From assembly GCA_018266835.1 (NCBI GenBank), contig JAFDZP010000002.1, positions 1,649,302-1,713,301 of the forward strand: a stretch of DNA of 64,000 nt. The letters run 5' to 3'. Positions 34,829 through 43,475 of this stretch are shown here, piece after piece. A program made the position numbers and the translations under genes. This stretch comes from Bacteroidota bacterium (GTDB lineage Bacteria > Bacteroidota > Ignavibacteria > Tepidaquicellales > Tepidaquicellaceae). Position 1 is the stretch's first letter, and each line of letters begins with the position of its first letter. The notes below the pieces were generated by a model that did no database searches, was not told the origin of the DNA, and worked only from the letters and a program-made list of their open reading frames with translations.

Positions 34829-34931
34829 GGGCGCTCTTGTCCCGGCAAAGCCGGGACTCCTCAGCAGAAAGAGACAGGTTTTATCTGTCTCTTTCTGCTG
34901 AGGACTGAATCTTCGATTCAGAAGAGCGCCC
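34829..34931. repeat. Perfect four-way-junction palindromic element (103 nt)
   Basis: An outer stem GGGCGCTCTT / AAGAGCGCCC (34829-34838, 34922-34931) encloses three hairpins that abut with no free base. These are 34839-34857 (8-bp stem GTCCCGGC, AAA loop), 34858-34904 (20-bp perfect stem, 7-nt loop) and 34905-34921 (7-bp stem CTGAATC, TTC loop). All 103 bases except the loops are paired, on either strand. There is no coding content. It ends 83 nt before pdxH. It may be a mobile palindromic element, a structured RNA or a protein-binding DNA junction. The structure is certain; its function is unknown. Confidence 0.9.
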
Positions 34932-35014
34932 TCCTTCACCCAAAATAGTATATCAATTATTGAATTTAATCTCTCGCCTTTTCTTCCGAATTTTATTCAA
35001 ACAATTATAATACT

Positions 35015-35650
35015 ATGAACTACGCAGACTTAAGAAGAGAGTACATATCAAAAGATTTTGATATCAAAGACACCGATAAAAATCCGTTCGTTCAGTTTGA
35101 AACATGGTTCAGCGAAGCAATGGAAATAGATAAAGACGATACTAATGCATTTGTTCTTTCAACATGTTCAAAAGATGGAAAACCTTCATCAAGAATTATG
35201 CTGCTAAAAGGAGTTGATGATAAGGGTTTTGTTTTCTATACAAATTACCTCGGAAGAAAAAGCAAAGAGCTTTTAGAAAATCCTAACGCATCAATTTTAT
35301 TTTTCTTTAAAGAGCTTCACAGGCAAATCAGAATCGAAGGCAGGATTGAAAAAGTAAGCAGAGAAGAATCTGCTGAGTATTTTCATTCACGACCTGTTGA
35401 AAGTCAGATAGGTGCATGGACTTCAATCCAAAGTTCAAAAATCGAAAGCAGAAAAACTCTTGAAGAAAAATTCGAGAAGTATTCAAAAGAATTTAACGGA
35501 AATGAAGTTCCGCTTCCTGATTTCTGGGGAGGCTTCAGACTCATTCCCGATTACTTTGAATTCTGGCAGGGAAGAGAAAGCAGGCTTCACGACAGAATAA
35601 GCTACGAAAAAGAAAACGGCAGCTGGAATTTATCCCGCTTATCTCCGTAA
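35015..35650 (+). CDS. pdxH: Pyridoxamine 5'-phosphate oxidase
   Basis: PdxH is an FMN-dependent oxidase that makes pyridoxal 5'-phosphate. The 211-residue protein matches the family in length and motifs: LSTCSKDGKPSSRIMLLKG, FYTNYLGRKSKEL, ASILFFFKELHRQIRIEGR, SRPVESQIGAW, PDFWGGFRLIPDYFEFWQG and the terminal RLSP. It is a single gene. The four-way-junction element directly upstream would lie in its leader if transcription starts before it. PLP-dependent proteins in the window include glucan phosphorylase and the D-threonine-aldolase-like enzyme. Confidence 0.95.
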   Translation: MNYADLRREYISKDFDIKDTDKNPFVQFETWFSEAMEIDKDDTNAFVLSTCSKDGKPSSRIMLLKGVDDKGFVFYTNYLGRKSKELLENPNASILFFFKELHRQIRIEGRIEKVSREESAEYFHSRPVESQIGAWTSIQSSKIESRKTLEEKFEKYSKEFNGNEVPLPDFWGGFRLIPDYFEFWQGRESRLHDRISYEKENGSWNLSRLSP

Positions 35651-35681
35651 ATTTTAATATCATTTTAAATTATACACCAAA

Positions 35682-35706
35682 TTCCCCCTCTTTAACAAGG
35701 GGGGAA
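35682..35706. repeat. Short C/G-rich hairpin
   Basis: TTCCCCCT (35682-35689) and AGGGGGGAA (35698-35706) flank an 8-nt loop after pdxH. It is related in composition to the C-rich elements at 25.4 kb and may be a degenerate copy or a weak terminator. Confidence 0.4.
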
Positions 35707-35844
35707 TATAATTATCTTCAGAGAATAGATTGCTTCTTTTTTTCTTATAATCTATTTTTGATTTAGTTAAAAATTCCGTCCGCCGAAAACTCCTCACCCC
35801 GCAGAGGAGAAAAACTATTTTCCAAAATTTTCAATTCACATTTT

Positions 35845-37962
35845 ATGAAAAAGATTTTTCTTATTCTGGTTTTATTCATTTATTCAAATTCTTTTTCGCA
35901 ATGGTCGCGGGCTAATGCCGGAGTTGACGGCGGAGTAATTTTTTCCATTTATGCTATGCCTTCCTCAAATACTCTCTATTGCGGAAGCAACGGCAGCGGA
36001 GTGTTTAAATCAACCAATGCGGGAGATAACTGGGCTCCGGTTAATATCGGAATATCTGAATACGGCTTCTATCCCACATGCTTTGCTTCCGTTGGAAGTA
36101 CTGTCTTTATGGGAGCAAGTTATTCCGCATCTAACGGCGGAGGAATGTACAGAACAACTGACGGTGCAGCAACGTGGCAGAAAATAAATTCAGGACTTAA
36201 TGGAAAAGCTCTGGATATAAATAAAAGTACTACACGAAACTCAGATGTCTTTATTACAACTGATAGCGGAGTTTACCGCTCAACCAATAACGGCAGCAAC
36301 TGGGTTCATCTCACGGCATCAATAAATCCCGTACCAAAAGCGGACGGAATATTCTTCAAAGGCGATACACTATATATAGGGACAAATCAGGGAGTTTTTT
36401 ATTCAACAGGAAATTATTCATCATGGACTTCAGCAACAGCCGGCTCACCCGGAGGTCCCGCAACTTCATTTGCATACTACAACGGAAATTTATACAGCAC
36501 ATTTTTCGGAAGCGGTGTTTTTGTTTCTTCAAACAATGGCGCAAACTGGAGTGCTGCAAACTATAACCTTACAGGTAATCTTCTTAACTTAAGATGTGTT
36601 TATGTTTTTAATAATTCCCTTTACGTTTCCTGTAACGGCGGAGTATTTATGCTCGGAAGCAATACATGGAACTCAATGAGTACGGGACTTCCGACAGATT
36701 ATCCTTATTTCTATTGGCTCACATCAGTTCCCGGAAAGTTAATCACATGCACTTATGCAAAAGGAGTTTATGTAAGTTCAAATAACGGAGCATCATGGAA
36801 TCAAAAAATTTCGGGACTTACATCTGGTTACGTTAATGCAAAAAAAATAATTGCGTCGGGAAATATTTTGTATGCGGCGACTTCCAATAACGGAGTATAT
36901 AAATCCACTGATAACGGAATAAACTGGTTTACCGTAAATAACGGTAACTCTCTTGCCTGCAATAATATCTGTTCTATCGATTCAAGACTATATGCTCTCT
37001 CCGATGGAGGAGTATTTTACACAACGGATGGCGGCAGCAGCTGGACATCTCTTAATAACGGATTATCAGGCAACGATTTAAAAGTTTACAGTATCATGAA
37101 ATCCGGTGCAACTTTATTCATAGGAACATACAACGGCATTTTCAATTCTACAAATGACGGGCAGACATGGATCGCAAATTCCTTTCACGGAACACAAAAA
37201 TTAGTTGTTACAATGAATCAGATCAACGGAGTTCTCTTCGCAGGCTGCTCTCCTTCAACTCCTTCTCTTAGTAAGTCTACTGACGGCGGAAACACATGGA
37301 GCACAGTTGCATATTTCAGTTTTCAGGCTGAAGTTTTTGATATCTATATTGACGGAACGAGTATCTATCTTGGCACAGGACATGGAGTTCACCGTTCAAC
37401 AAATAACGGACTTAACTGGACAGTTTTAAATAACGGACTTGGCGCTGACCCGTATGTTTCATCTATAATACGAGTCGGTTCTGCGCTCTTCTGCACTCAG
37501 ATGTTCGGTGGCAGAGGCTTGTTCCGTTCCTATGATAATGGCGCAAATTGGGTAGATGTAACGGGTTTATATTTTATTTTTTCAGATTTCAATGATGTTA
37601 TTAATTTTAACAATAATATTTTCGTTGCAACGTCATCTGCAATATATTATCAGCCGCAAAGCCAGCTAACAAGTGTAAGAGGAATGAGCGGAACAGTTTC
37701 ATCATTCAGTCTTCAGCAGAATTATCCTAATCCGTTTAATCCGGCTACTACTATAAAATATTCCATAAAACAGAACGAATTTGTAACTCTTAATGTTTTT
37801 GATTTAGCGGGCAGAATTGTAAGCACTTTAATAAATGATTACAAAACAGCAGGAGAGTATAGTATTAACTTTAATGCGGCTAACCTCCCTTCAGGAATTT
37901 ATTTTTACACTCTAAAAGCAGGAGATTTTTCAGAAACAAGAAAAATGATTTTAATGAAATAA
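35845..37962 (+). CDS. BNR-repeat beta-propeller surface protein with T9SS sorting domain
   Basis: A signal peptide (1-19, IYSNSFSQ) leads into about 600 residues of Asp-box blades (FKSTNAGDNWAPV, YRTTDGAATWQKI, YRSTNNGSNWVHL, YTTDGGSSWTSL). They probably form one or two propellers. The type A T9SS domain covers the last 85 residues (LQQNYPNPFNPATTI, VFDLAGRIV, SGIYFYTL, RKMILMK). The W-x and S-x-D-x-G-x-x-W repeats alone do not show enzyme activity. It is convergent with another propeller gene and separated from it by a terminator. Confidence 0.87.
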   Translation: MKKIFLILVLFIYSNSFSQWSRANAGVDGGVIFSIYAMPSSNTLYCGSNGSGVFKSTNAGDNWAPVNIGISEYGFYPTCFASVGSTVFMGASYSASNGGGMYRTTDGAATWQKINSGLNGKALDINKSTTRNSDVFITTDSGVYRSTNNGSNWVHLTASINPVPKADGIFFKGDTLYIGTNQGVFYSTGNYSSWTSATAGSPGGPATSFAYYNGNLYSTFFGSGVFVSSNNGANWSAANYNLTGNLLNLRCVYVFNNSLYVSCNGGVFMLGSNTWNSMSTGLPTDYPYFYWLTSVPGKLITCTYAKGVYVSSNNGASWNQKISGLTSGYVNAKKIIASGNILYAATSNNGVYKSTDNGINWFTVNNGNSLACNNICSIDSRLYALSDGGVFYTTDGGSSWTSLNNGLSGNDLKVYSIMKSGATLFIGTYNGIFNSTNDGQTWIANSFHGTQKLVVTMNQINGVLFAGCSPSTPSLSKSTDGGNTWSTVAYFSFQAEVFDIYIDGTSIYLGTGHGVHRSTNNGLNWTVLNNGLGADPYVSSIIRVGSALFCTQMFGGRGLFRSYDNGANWVDVTGLYFIFSDFNDVINFNNNIFVATSSAIYYQPQSQLTSVRGMSGTVSSFSLQQNYPNPFNPATTIKYSIKQNEFVTLNVFDLAGRIVSTLINDYKTAGEYSINFNAANLPSGIYFYTLKAGDFSETRKMILMK

Positions 37963-37992
37963 GATTGCGGTTTCACTTTCAGTGAACAAACA

Positions 37993-38033
37993 AAAAAGAC
38001 CTTTACCGGAAACGATAAAGGTCTTTTTGTCTT
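37993..38033. terminator. Bidirectional intrinsic terminator
   Basis: AAAAAGACCTTTA (37993-38005) pairs perfectly with TAAAGGTCTTTTT (38016-38028) over a 10-nt loop, between two convergent propeller genes. Confidence 0.88.
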
Positions 38034-38053
38034 TAAAAGTAATTTGAAGAATT

Positions 38054-40633
38054 TTATTTTATCAGTGACATCTTTTTCACTTCGCTGTATCCACCGCTTT
38101 CTAATTTATAAAAATAAACTCCGCTTGATAAATTTGCGCCGTTAAACTTAACTGAATAACTTCCTGCTGCTTTTGTTCCTTCCACTAAATTAGCAACTTC
38201 CTTCCCGGATAAATCAAAAACCTTTAATGTAACGAAAGATTTTTCTTTTATATCGAAAGAAATATAAGTCTCCGGATTAAATGGATTTGGATAATTCTGC
38301 TTCAATATAAAACCCGAAACAGCCTGATTGTTATTATTCACTCCGCTTGGCAGATTTGAAATATCTAGCTCAAACATGCTTCTGCCATGCGTAGCTGCAA
38401 TAAGTTTTGCAGATGACTGGTGATAAACTAAATCAAATACAGGTGAGTTAGGCAATCCCGTTCCCAGCTGAGTCCATATAGCGCCAAGTCTGGTAGTATA
38501 ATAAACTCCTGCATCTGTGCCAACAAACAATGTTGAATCTTTATTATAATCTATTATTAAAGAGTTAGCAGGAACATTTAATAAATTATTTGAAATATTT
38601 GTCCAACTTTGCCCGTAATTTACAGTTCTGAAAATATGCGTATTGTTCAGATCCATATTGAATCCGCTTAACGTTACATATGCAATCGCAGGATTTCTTT
38701 TGTCCACGACAACATCTGTAACATATCTCAATGGAAGTCCGCCGGAAACATCAATCCAGTTTGTTCCTGAATTAGTTGTAACCATTACCCTTCCGTCATC
38801 AGCTCCCGTGTAAATTACTCTCTGCGAAGAAGGTAGCACGGCATTTGACATACATGTAATTGTTCCTAGTCTTCCGTTAGCGCCTTTTGTTAAATCAGGA
38901 CTGATAACACTCCATGTCTCCCCTTTATCAGTAGATTTATTTAAAACGTAAGAACCGAAATAAACTATGTTTGGATTTTGAATATCAAGCATGTAAGGCG
39001 ATGACCAGTTCGTTCTGGTCAGGTCAAGTCCTCCGCCTATACCGGAAAAATTATTTCCGCCGTCATCGCTTCTGCCTATTCCTCCGTTTTGCGACTCCAT
39101 ATAAATTACATTTGAGTTCGTGTAATCAACTGCGCAATGAAAACCGTCGCCTCCATATAAAACACTCCATCCTGCAGGACCCGGATTTACCGAACCATGC
39201 GAGCCGTTATCCTGAGTTCCGCCATATCTCTTGATAGGATTTATAAAATCTATACATGCAGCGTAATATTGCGTAATAGGCAGGTCATATTTTTTGCTCC
39301 AGTTAGTTCCGCCGTTGCTTGTTGTAAAAATTCCACCGTCGTTACCGAGAATCATTGACTGATTATTTGTTGGATTTATCCACAAGCAATGCTGGTCAGG
39401 ATGCTGCTGATCAAAAGAACCTGAATAAGCATTTGTAAGATTCGTCCAGCTTACTCCCGCGTTTGTTGTTCTGAAAACATCCACGCTTCCTATGTAAAGT
39501 GTGTTAGCGTTAGAGGGCGCAGTTTCAATAAGTCCGAAGTACCAGTCAAATCCTGAAGACTCCACGCCTGTTATTGGCAAGGTTGTCCAGTTCAATCCTT
39601 TGTTCGTAGATTTATAAACTCCGCTTATATTGTTGCCGTTTGTTGTTCTGTAAATTGCATGTATTATAGATGAGTTTGCTTTCGCTACATTAATATTTAT
39701 ACGTCCTGTTGTTGCAGATGGAGCAGGAAGTCCGTTTGATGCGCCGAGTAAAGTCCAGTTAGCTCCTCCGTTGCTCGAGCGGTACAATCCGCTTGATAAT
39801 CCTCCCGTGCTTGAAATTGATGGAGGTCTTATTCTTTCCCACATTGCTGCATATACAATGTTCACATCTGTATAATCAATTCCCACATCAATTGCAGAGG
39901 TAGAATCACTTACAAATAAAACTTTGTTCCACGTCTGCCCTGCATCTGTTGATTTATATATTCCTTTGTTAACACTTTTGGAACGGTATCCCATTCCTCC
40001 TGCATAAACTATATTTGAATTTAAAGGATGAACTTTTATTGATGATACATTCAGCACTTCAGATAATCCAATAACACCCCATGTATCGCCTTTGTTAGTG
40101 GATTTTAAAATTCCGTATCCCGGATAACAATCGATTGCAGAGTTTGCCTCTCCCGTTCCTGCATAAATTATATTAGAGTTGTTCGGGTCCATTTCAAGAC
40201 TGCTCATTCCCAGTGCGGGAGCAAAATCTGTTTTAGCAGTCCAGTTCACTCCGCCGTTAGTAGTTTTGAAAATTCCGCCGGCTGCTGCGCCGATGATGAT
40301 TATGCTGGGATTAGCAGGGTCAGAAGTAATACATGTTACTCTTCCGCCGATGTTTGTCGGTCCGATAGGATTCCATGCTACAGTAAGACTGCTTGCATCA
40401 ATCAAATCGTTTTTCTTCTTCATCGCATCGAAATATTTTTCGACAGGTATATCTTCTAACGGATATGCTCTTTGAGTATAAAACCATTCGGAAGGTTCAG
40501 TCTTTGCATGCTCCGATTCTTCCTTTTGTTCTTCGTTTTTTTGTACAGAATTTGTCTGAGGGGGTGAAGGAAACTTGTAAAATAATAGTGCGGCCAGCAG
40601 GAAAATTCCTGCAATAGAAATTATACTTTTCAT
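38054..40633 (-). CDS. BNR/sortilin-like propeller surface protein with T9SS sorting domain (859 aa)
   Basis: A signal peptide or anchor (SIISIAGIFLLAALLFYKF) is followed by a Glu/Lys-rich segment. A long propeller then carries the motifs FKTTNGGVNWTA, LKSTNKGDTWGV, YRSSNGGANWTLL, FTTSNGGTNWSK and NKSTDKGETWSV. The segment NPIGPTNIGGRVTCI marks the start of the propeller. The T9SS domain is at about 772-859 (LKQNYPNPFNPETYI, VFDLSGKEV, SGVYFYKLESGG, KKMSLIK). The gene at 26779-29382 has the same layout and is its closest relative here by eye. Confidence 0.88.
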   Translation of the reverse strand: MKSIISIAGIFLLAALLFYKFPSPPQTNSVQKNEEQKEESEHAKTEPSEWFYTQRAYPLEDIPVEKYFDAMKKKNDLIDASSLTVAWNPIGPTNIGGRVTCITSDPANPSIIIIGAAAGGIFKTTNGGVNWTAKTDFAPALGMSSLEMDPNNSNIIYAGTGEANSAIDCYPGYGILKSTNKGDTWGVIGLSEVLNVSSIKVHPLNSNIVYAGGMGYRSKSVNKGIYKSTDAGQTWNKVLFVSDSTSAIDVGIDYTDVNIVYAAMWERIRPPSISSTGGLSSGLYRSSNGGANWTLLGASNGLPAPSATTGRININVAKANSSIIHAIYRTTNGNNISGVYKSTNKGLNWTTLPITGVESSGFDWYFGLIETAPSNANTLYIGSVDVFRTTNAGVSWTNLTNAYSGSFDQQHPDQHCLWINPTNNQSMILGNDGGIFTTSNGGTNWSKKYDLPITQYYAACIDFINPIKRYGGTQDNGSHGSVNPGPAGWSVLYGGDGFHCAVDYTNSNVIYMESQNGGIGRSDDGGNNFSGIGGGLDLTRTNWSSPYMLDIQNPNIVYFGSYVLNKSTDKGETWSVISPDLTKGANGRLGTITCMSNAVLPSSQRVIYTGADDGRVMVTTNSGTNWIDVSGGLPLRYVTDVVVDKRNPAIAYVTLSGFNMDLNNTHIFRTVNYGQSWTNISNNLLNVPANSLIIDYNKDSTLFVGTDAGVYYTTRLGAIWTQLGTGLPNSPVFDLVYHQSSAKLIAATHGRSMFELDISNLPSGVNNNNQAVSGFILKQNYPNPFNPETYISFDIKEKSFVTLKVFDLSGKEVANLVEGTKAAGSYSVKFNGANLSSGVYFYKLESGGYSEVKKMSLIK

Positions 40634-40668
40634 GAGGTTAGTTTTTTAAAGATATATAATATCCGTAA

Positions 40669-42078
40669 TTATTTAAACTCACTTACCTTCGAAAGCAGCC
40701 ACTGTTTTTCAGCAGTCACTTCCTTTTTGATTCGTGCTTCAATATCATCTTTTTTCTTTTCTCCGTTTTTAATGCGTATCATTTCTCTTACGAAGTTTGT
40801 GAAGTTTGTAATAAGCACGCGGACATTTTCAGGAACGGATTTATCGCGTTTAATGGTATGCTTGAATGAATCAATTAAAGAGTAACTTGCATCAACTTCA
40901 TTAAGCTCGTAATAATTTTTTAAAGTGAGATTTTTTATCAGGTATTTATGAAGTGAAAAACTGAAGTTAATTTTTAAAAGCGCTTCAAGTGATTCTGAAT
41001 ATCTTTTTTTCGAAAACTCAATATTTGCCAGACAATAATTATAAACATCATCCTTCAATTCTTTCTTCATCTTATCTTTAAAATCATTGATGAATTTTTC
41101 GGCAAATTTTATTTCTCCCAGACGAAGCGCCGTTGTTACAATATTAATGAAAAGAAACTCCGAAAAGATTATTCCATATAATTTTCTCTTTAGAATTTCT
41201 TTCTGGAGATTAAATAATTCATTAAGATAGTTTACATTTCCTTTCTCAAGCATTTCTGTAGCATAATTAGTAAGCGTAGTATATATAGAAGGAAGTGCAG
41301 TTTCCTGAATTTTAGCGTAAAGTTTTTCTTTGTTGTGTTTCAAAGAATAATAATACTTTTCTTCGCCGCTTATATAAAGCAGAAGTTCGGTGTAATATAA
41401 ATCAAAAAGATTTTCTTTCCCGGAATAGTTTTCAGCAGCAAAGCTGTTTATTTCTTTAAAAAACGGAAGCGAAAAATTATTATCGGTGAAGCTGCGTTTT
41501 TCCTTAAACCTCTCAATGAATTTGTGAATAAAAGTAAGCGCAAAATAATTTGAGAGGCATTCTATCTCTTCATCAAAAAGCAAAATTGCTTTTTTCCTTT
41601 CCCTGTAGAAATAAAAAGATTTTATTGCTTGTATAAGCTCAAATTTTTGCCTGTAATACTGGTTGTCTTTTCTTTTACAGCTCTCAAGTTTTTTGTTGAG
41701 TTCTTTACTCTTTATTTCAAAAAGAGCTTCGGAATTTCTGTTTTCAAGCTCCTCAAGTACTCTTTTCCCGACTGCCTGTTCATCGTTGATAAAATTATTG
41801 ATAGCAAGATAATCCAGAACAAGCTTCATTGTTTCTGAAACAAGCTTTCTCATTCTTGCATCATTGTATTTTTCAGACGGGTAAATTAATTTAAAAATAT
41901 TTTGCCTTGTAAAATCTTCTGCTTCAAAATCAGGATAATATTTTTTTATTGCCGCAAAAAATTTAAGAATATATTCGCCCGATGTATTTAAATAAGGTGA
42001 CTGTAAAAATTTTTCAAACTCTTTTATCTCGTGCTTAGAAAAAGTTTTCAGCAGTAAAATTAATTTTGTGTCATTCAT
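40669..42078 (-). CDS. Unrecognised helical protein, paralogue of the gene at 30882-32384
   Basis: The 469-residue protein has no signal peptide and appears all-helical. The N-terminal signature KTFSKHEIKEFEKFLQSPYLN, YYPDFEAEDFTRQNIFKLIYPSEKY and LVLDYLA matches the protein at 30882-32384. The C-terminal half has TPR-like spacing. It lies 35 nt upstream of the propeller gene at 38054-40633 on the same strand, so they could be one transcript. It is divergent from a second pair of propeller genes. No function can be assigned from sequence. Confidence 0.7.
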   Translation of the reverse strand: MNDTKLILLLKTFSKHEIKEFEKFLQSPYLNTSGEYILKFFAAIKKYYPDFEAEDFTRQNIFKLIYPSEKYNDARMRKLVSETMKLVLDYLAINNFINDEQAVGKRVLEELENRNSEALFEIKSKELNKKLESCKRKDNQYYRQKFELIQAIKSFYFYRERKKAILLFDEEIECLSNYFALTFIHKFIERFKEKRSFTDNNFSLPFFKEINSFAAENYSGKENLFDLYYTELLLYISGEEKYYYSLKHNKEKLYAKIQETALPSIYTTLTNYATEMLEKGNVNYLNELFNLQKEILKRKLYGIIFSEFLFINIVTTALRLGEIKFAEKFINDFKDKMKKELKDDVYNYCLANIEFSKKRYSESLEALLKINFSFSLHKYLIKNLTLKNYYELNEVDASYSLIDSFKHTIKRDKSVPENVRVLITNFTNFVREMIRIKNGEKKKDDIEARIKKEVTAEKQWLLSKVSEFK

Positions 42079-42109
42079 ATAATGTTACTCACAAATTTCA
42101 AAAAGTTTC

Positions 42110-42142
42110 TTTGGAAATAGCAGTTTTATTGGGTAAATTTTG
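42110..42142 (+). promoter_or_regulatory. Weak Bacteroidota-type promoter candidate
   Basis: TTTG (42110-42113) and TAAATTTTG (42134-42142) are about 20 nt apart. The -7 element has one extra or shifted base against TAnnTTTG. It lies about 50 nt before the propeller gene at 42191. Confidence 0.3.
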
Positions 42143-42190
42143 TAGTTTTACAATTGAAGACGGTAAATTAATTTAACGATTTTAGCGTAC

Positions 42191-43444
42191 ATGATAAAGT
42201 ATATTTTAATTTTTTTAATTGCTGCTTCCTCCCTGAAAGCGCAATGGTTACAATCCACAGGTATTCCTGCCAATCATTTAGTTTACTCAATGGCCTCCTG
42301 CAACGGCAAAATGTTTGCAGGTACGGGTGTTGGTATTCTTACAACAGGAGGACTGTCAGTTTCAACCGATAATGGAATTACATGGACAAGTGTAGATATG
42401 AACTGGAGCGGACAATCCGCCGTAATGAGCCTGGCAGTAAAAGATAATTATATTTTCGCAGGTACATACGAAGACGATTTGTTTATTTCAAGTAATGCAG
42501 GAGTGAACTGGACTCATGTTTTCCTGAATAATTCCGGCGGAGTTTTTGAAATAGGCATATCAGGAAATAACGTTGTTTGTTACACAAATGGAACAGGACC
42601 TATCTGGGCTTCCACTAATATGGGAGCAAACTGGGCGATTATCAATTCCTCAGCTATAGCTCTTGTGAATGATTTTCTCACACATGACAACACATTGTTT
42701 GCCGGATGCAGTAATGGATTGGGATACTCAACTAATAACGGAATTAACTGGGATACGGCAGGCAACCATGGATTACCTTCTAACCCTGATCATACTAAAC
42801 CAATAAGTGGTATTACTTATCACAACGGAAAAATATTTGGAAGCTGTATTCAAAAAATTTTCTATTCAGCAGATAATGGAAATAACTGGACACAGGTAAC
42901 AGCCGGAGTGCCCGCCTACTCTAATATTTATTCAATGATATCTTACGGAGGTAAAATTTTTGCAGGCTTGACAGGAACAAGCGACGCAACTAAAGGTGTC
43001 TTAGTATCTTCTAACGAAGGTGCAAGCTGGGCATTGATGAATCAGGGATTCAGTTCTGTACCAAACATTAGAGTGCTTATGATTAATAGTGAGTTTATGC
43101 TCGCCGGCGCTTATACAGGCGGAGTGTACAGAATACCATTATCAACTATAACCGATATCGGTAATTCACCGGAAATCGTAAAACAATTTTCTTTGAAGCA
43201 AAATTACCCTAATCCATTTAATCCTGAAACGATAATAAATTTTGTAATTAACAAAAAAGATTTTATAAGTTTGAAAGTTTATGATAATAACGGGAAATTA
43301 GTCGCTTCATTGGTAAATAAAGTATTGGAAGCGGGAAGTTATTCTTATAATTTTAATGCGCAGAGTCTTCCATCAGGAGTTTATCTTTATAAACTGGAAT
43401 CACCGGGTTTTTCCGATTCAAAAAAAATGCTTCTTATTAAATAA
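42191..43444 (+). CDS. BNR-repeat propeller protein with T9SS domain, tandem copy 1
   Basis: The 417-residue protein has a signal peptide (1-17, ASSLKAQ) and a compact propeller with blades VSTDNGITWTSV, ISSNAGVNWTHV, ASTNMGANWAII, YSTNNGINWDTA and YSADNGNNWTQV. The T9SS domain occupies about the last 85 residues (LKQNYPNPFNPETII, VYDNNGKLV, SGVYLYKLESPG, KKMLLIK). The downstream gene, 31 nt away, is a close paralogue with the same layout, and the pair is probably one operon. The start WLQSTGIPANHLVYSM is shared with the neighbour. Confidence 0.87.
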   Translation: MIKYILIFLIAASSLKAQWLQSTGIPANHLVYSMASCNGKMFAGTGVGILTTGGLSVSTDNGITWTSVDMNWSGQSAVMSLAVKDNYIFAGTYEDDLFISSNAGVNWTHVFLNNSGGVFEIGISGNNVVCYTNGTGPIWASTNMGANWAIINSSAIALVNDFLTHDNTLFAGCSNGLGYSTNNGINWDTAGNHGLPSNPDHTKPISGITYHNGKIFGSCIQKIFYSADNGNNWTQVTAGVPAYSNIYSMISYGGKIFAGLTGTSDATKGVLVSSNEGASWALMNQGFSSVPNIRVLMINSEFMLAGAYTGGVYRIPLSTITDIGNSPEIVKQFSLKQNYPNPFNPETIINFVINKKDFISLKVYDNNGKLVASLVNKVLEAGSYSYNFNAQSLPSGVYLYKLESPGFSDSKKMLLIK

Positions 43445-43475
43445 TTTGTAAAGTAATTATAAGACCTTCTTTTAA

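Noticed and set aside
34829-34931. Four-way-junction element as a tRNA
   Set aside because: The arms have no T-loop, anticodon or CCA features, and the 20-bp arm is far too long; only the overall cloverleaf look is similar.
34730-34939. 69-codon minus-strand frame
   Set aside because: It lies across the four-way-junction element; its sequence is fully explained by the palindromes.
34670-35014. Riboswitch upstream of pdxH
   Set aside because: The structure is a perfect palindrome set without the conserved unpaired bases of known riboswitch classes.
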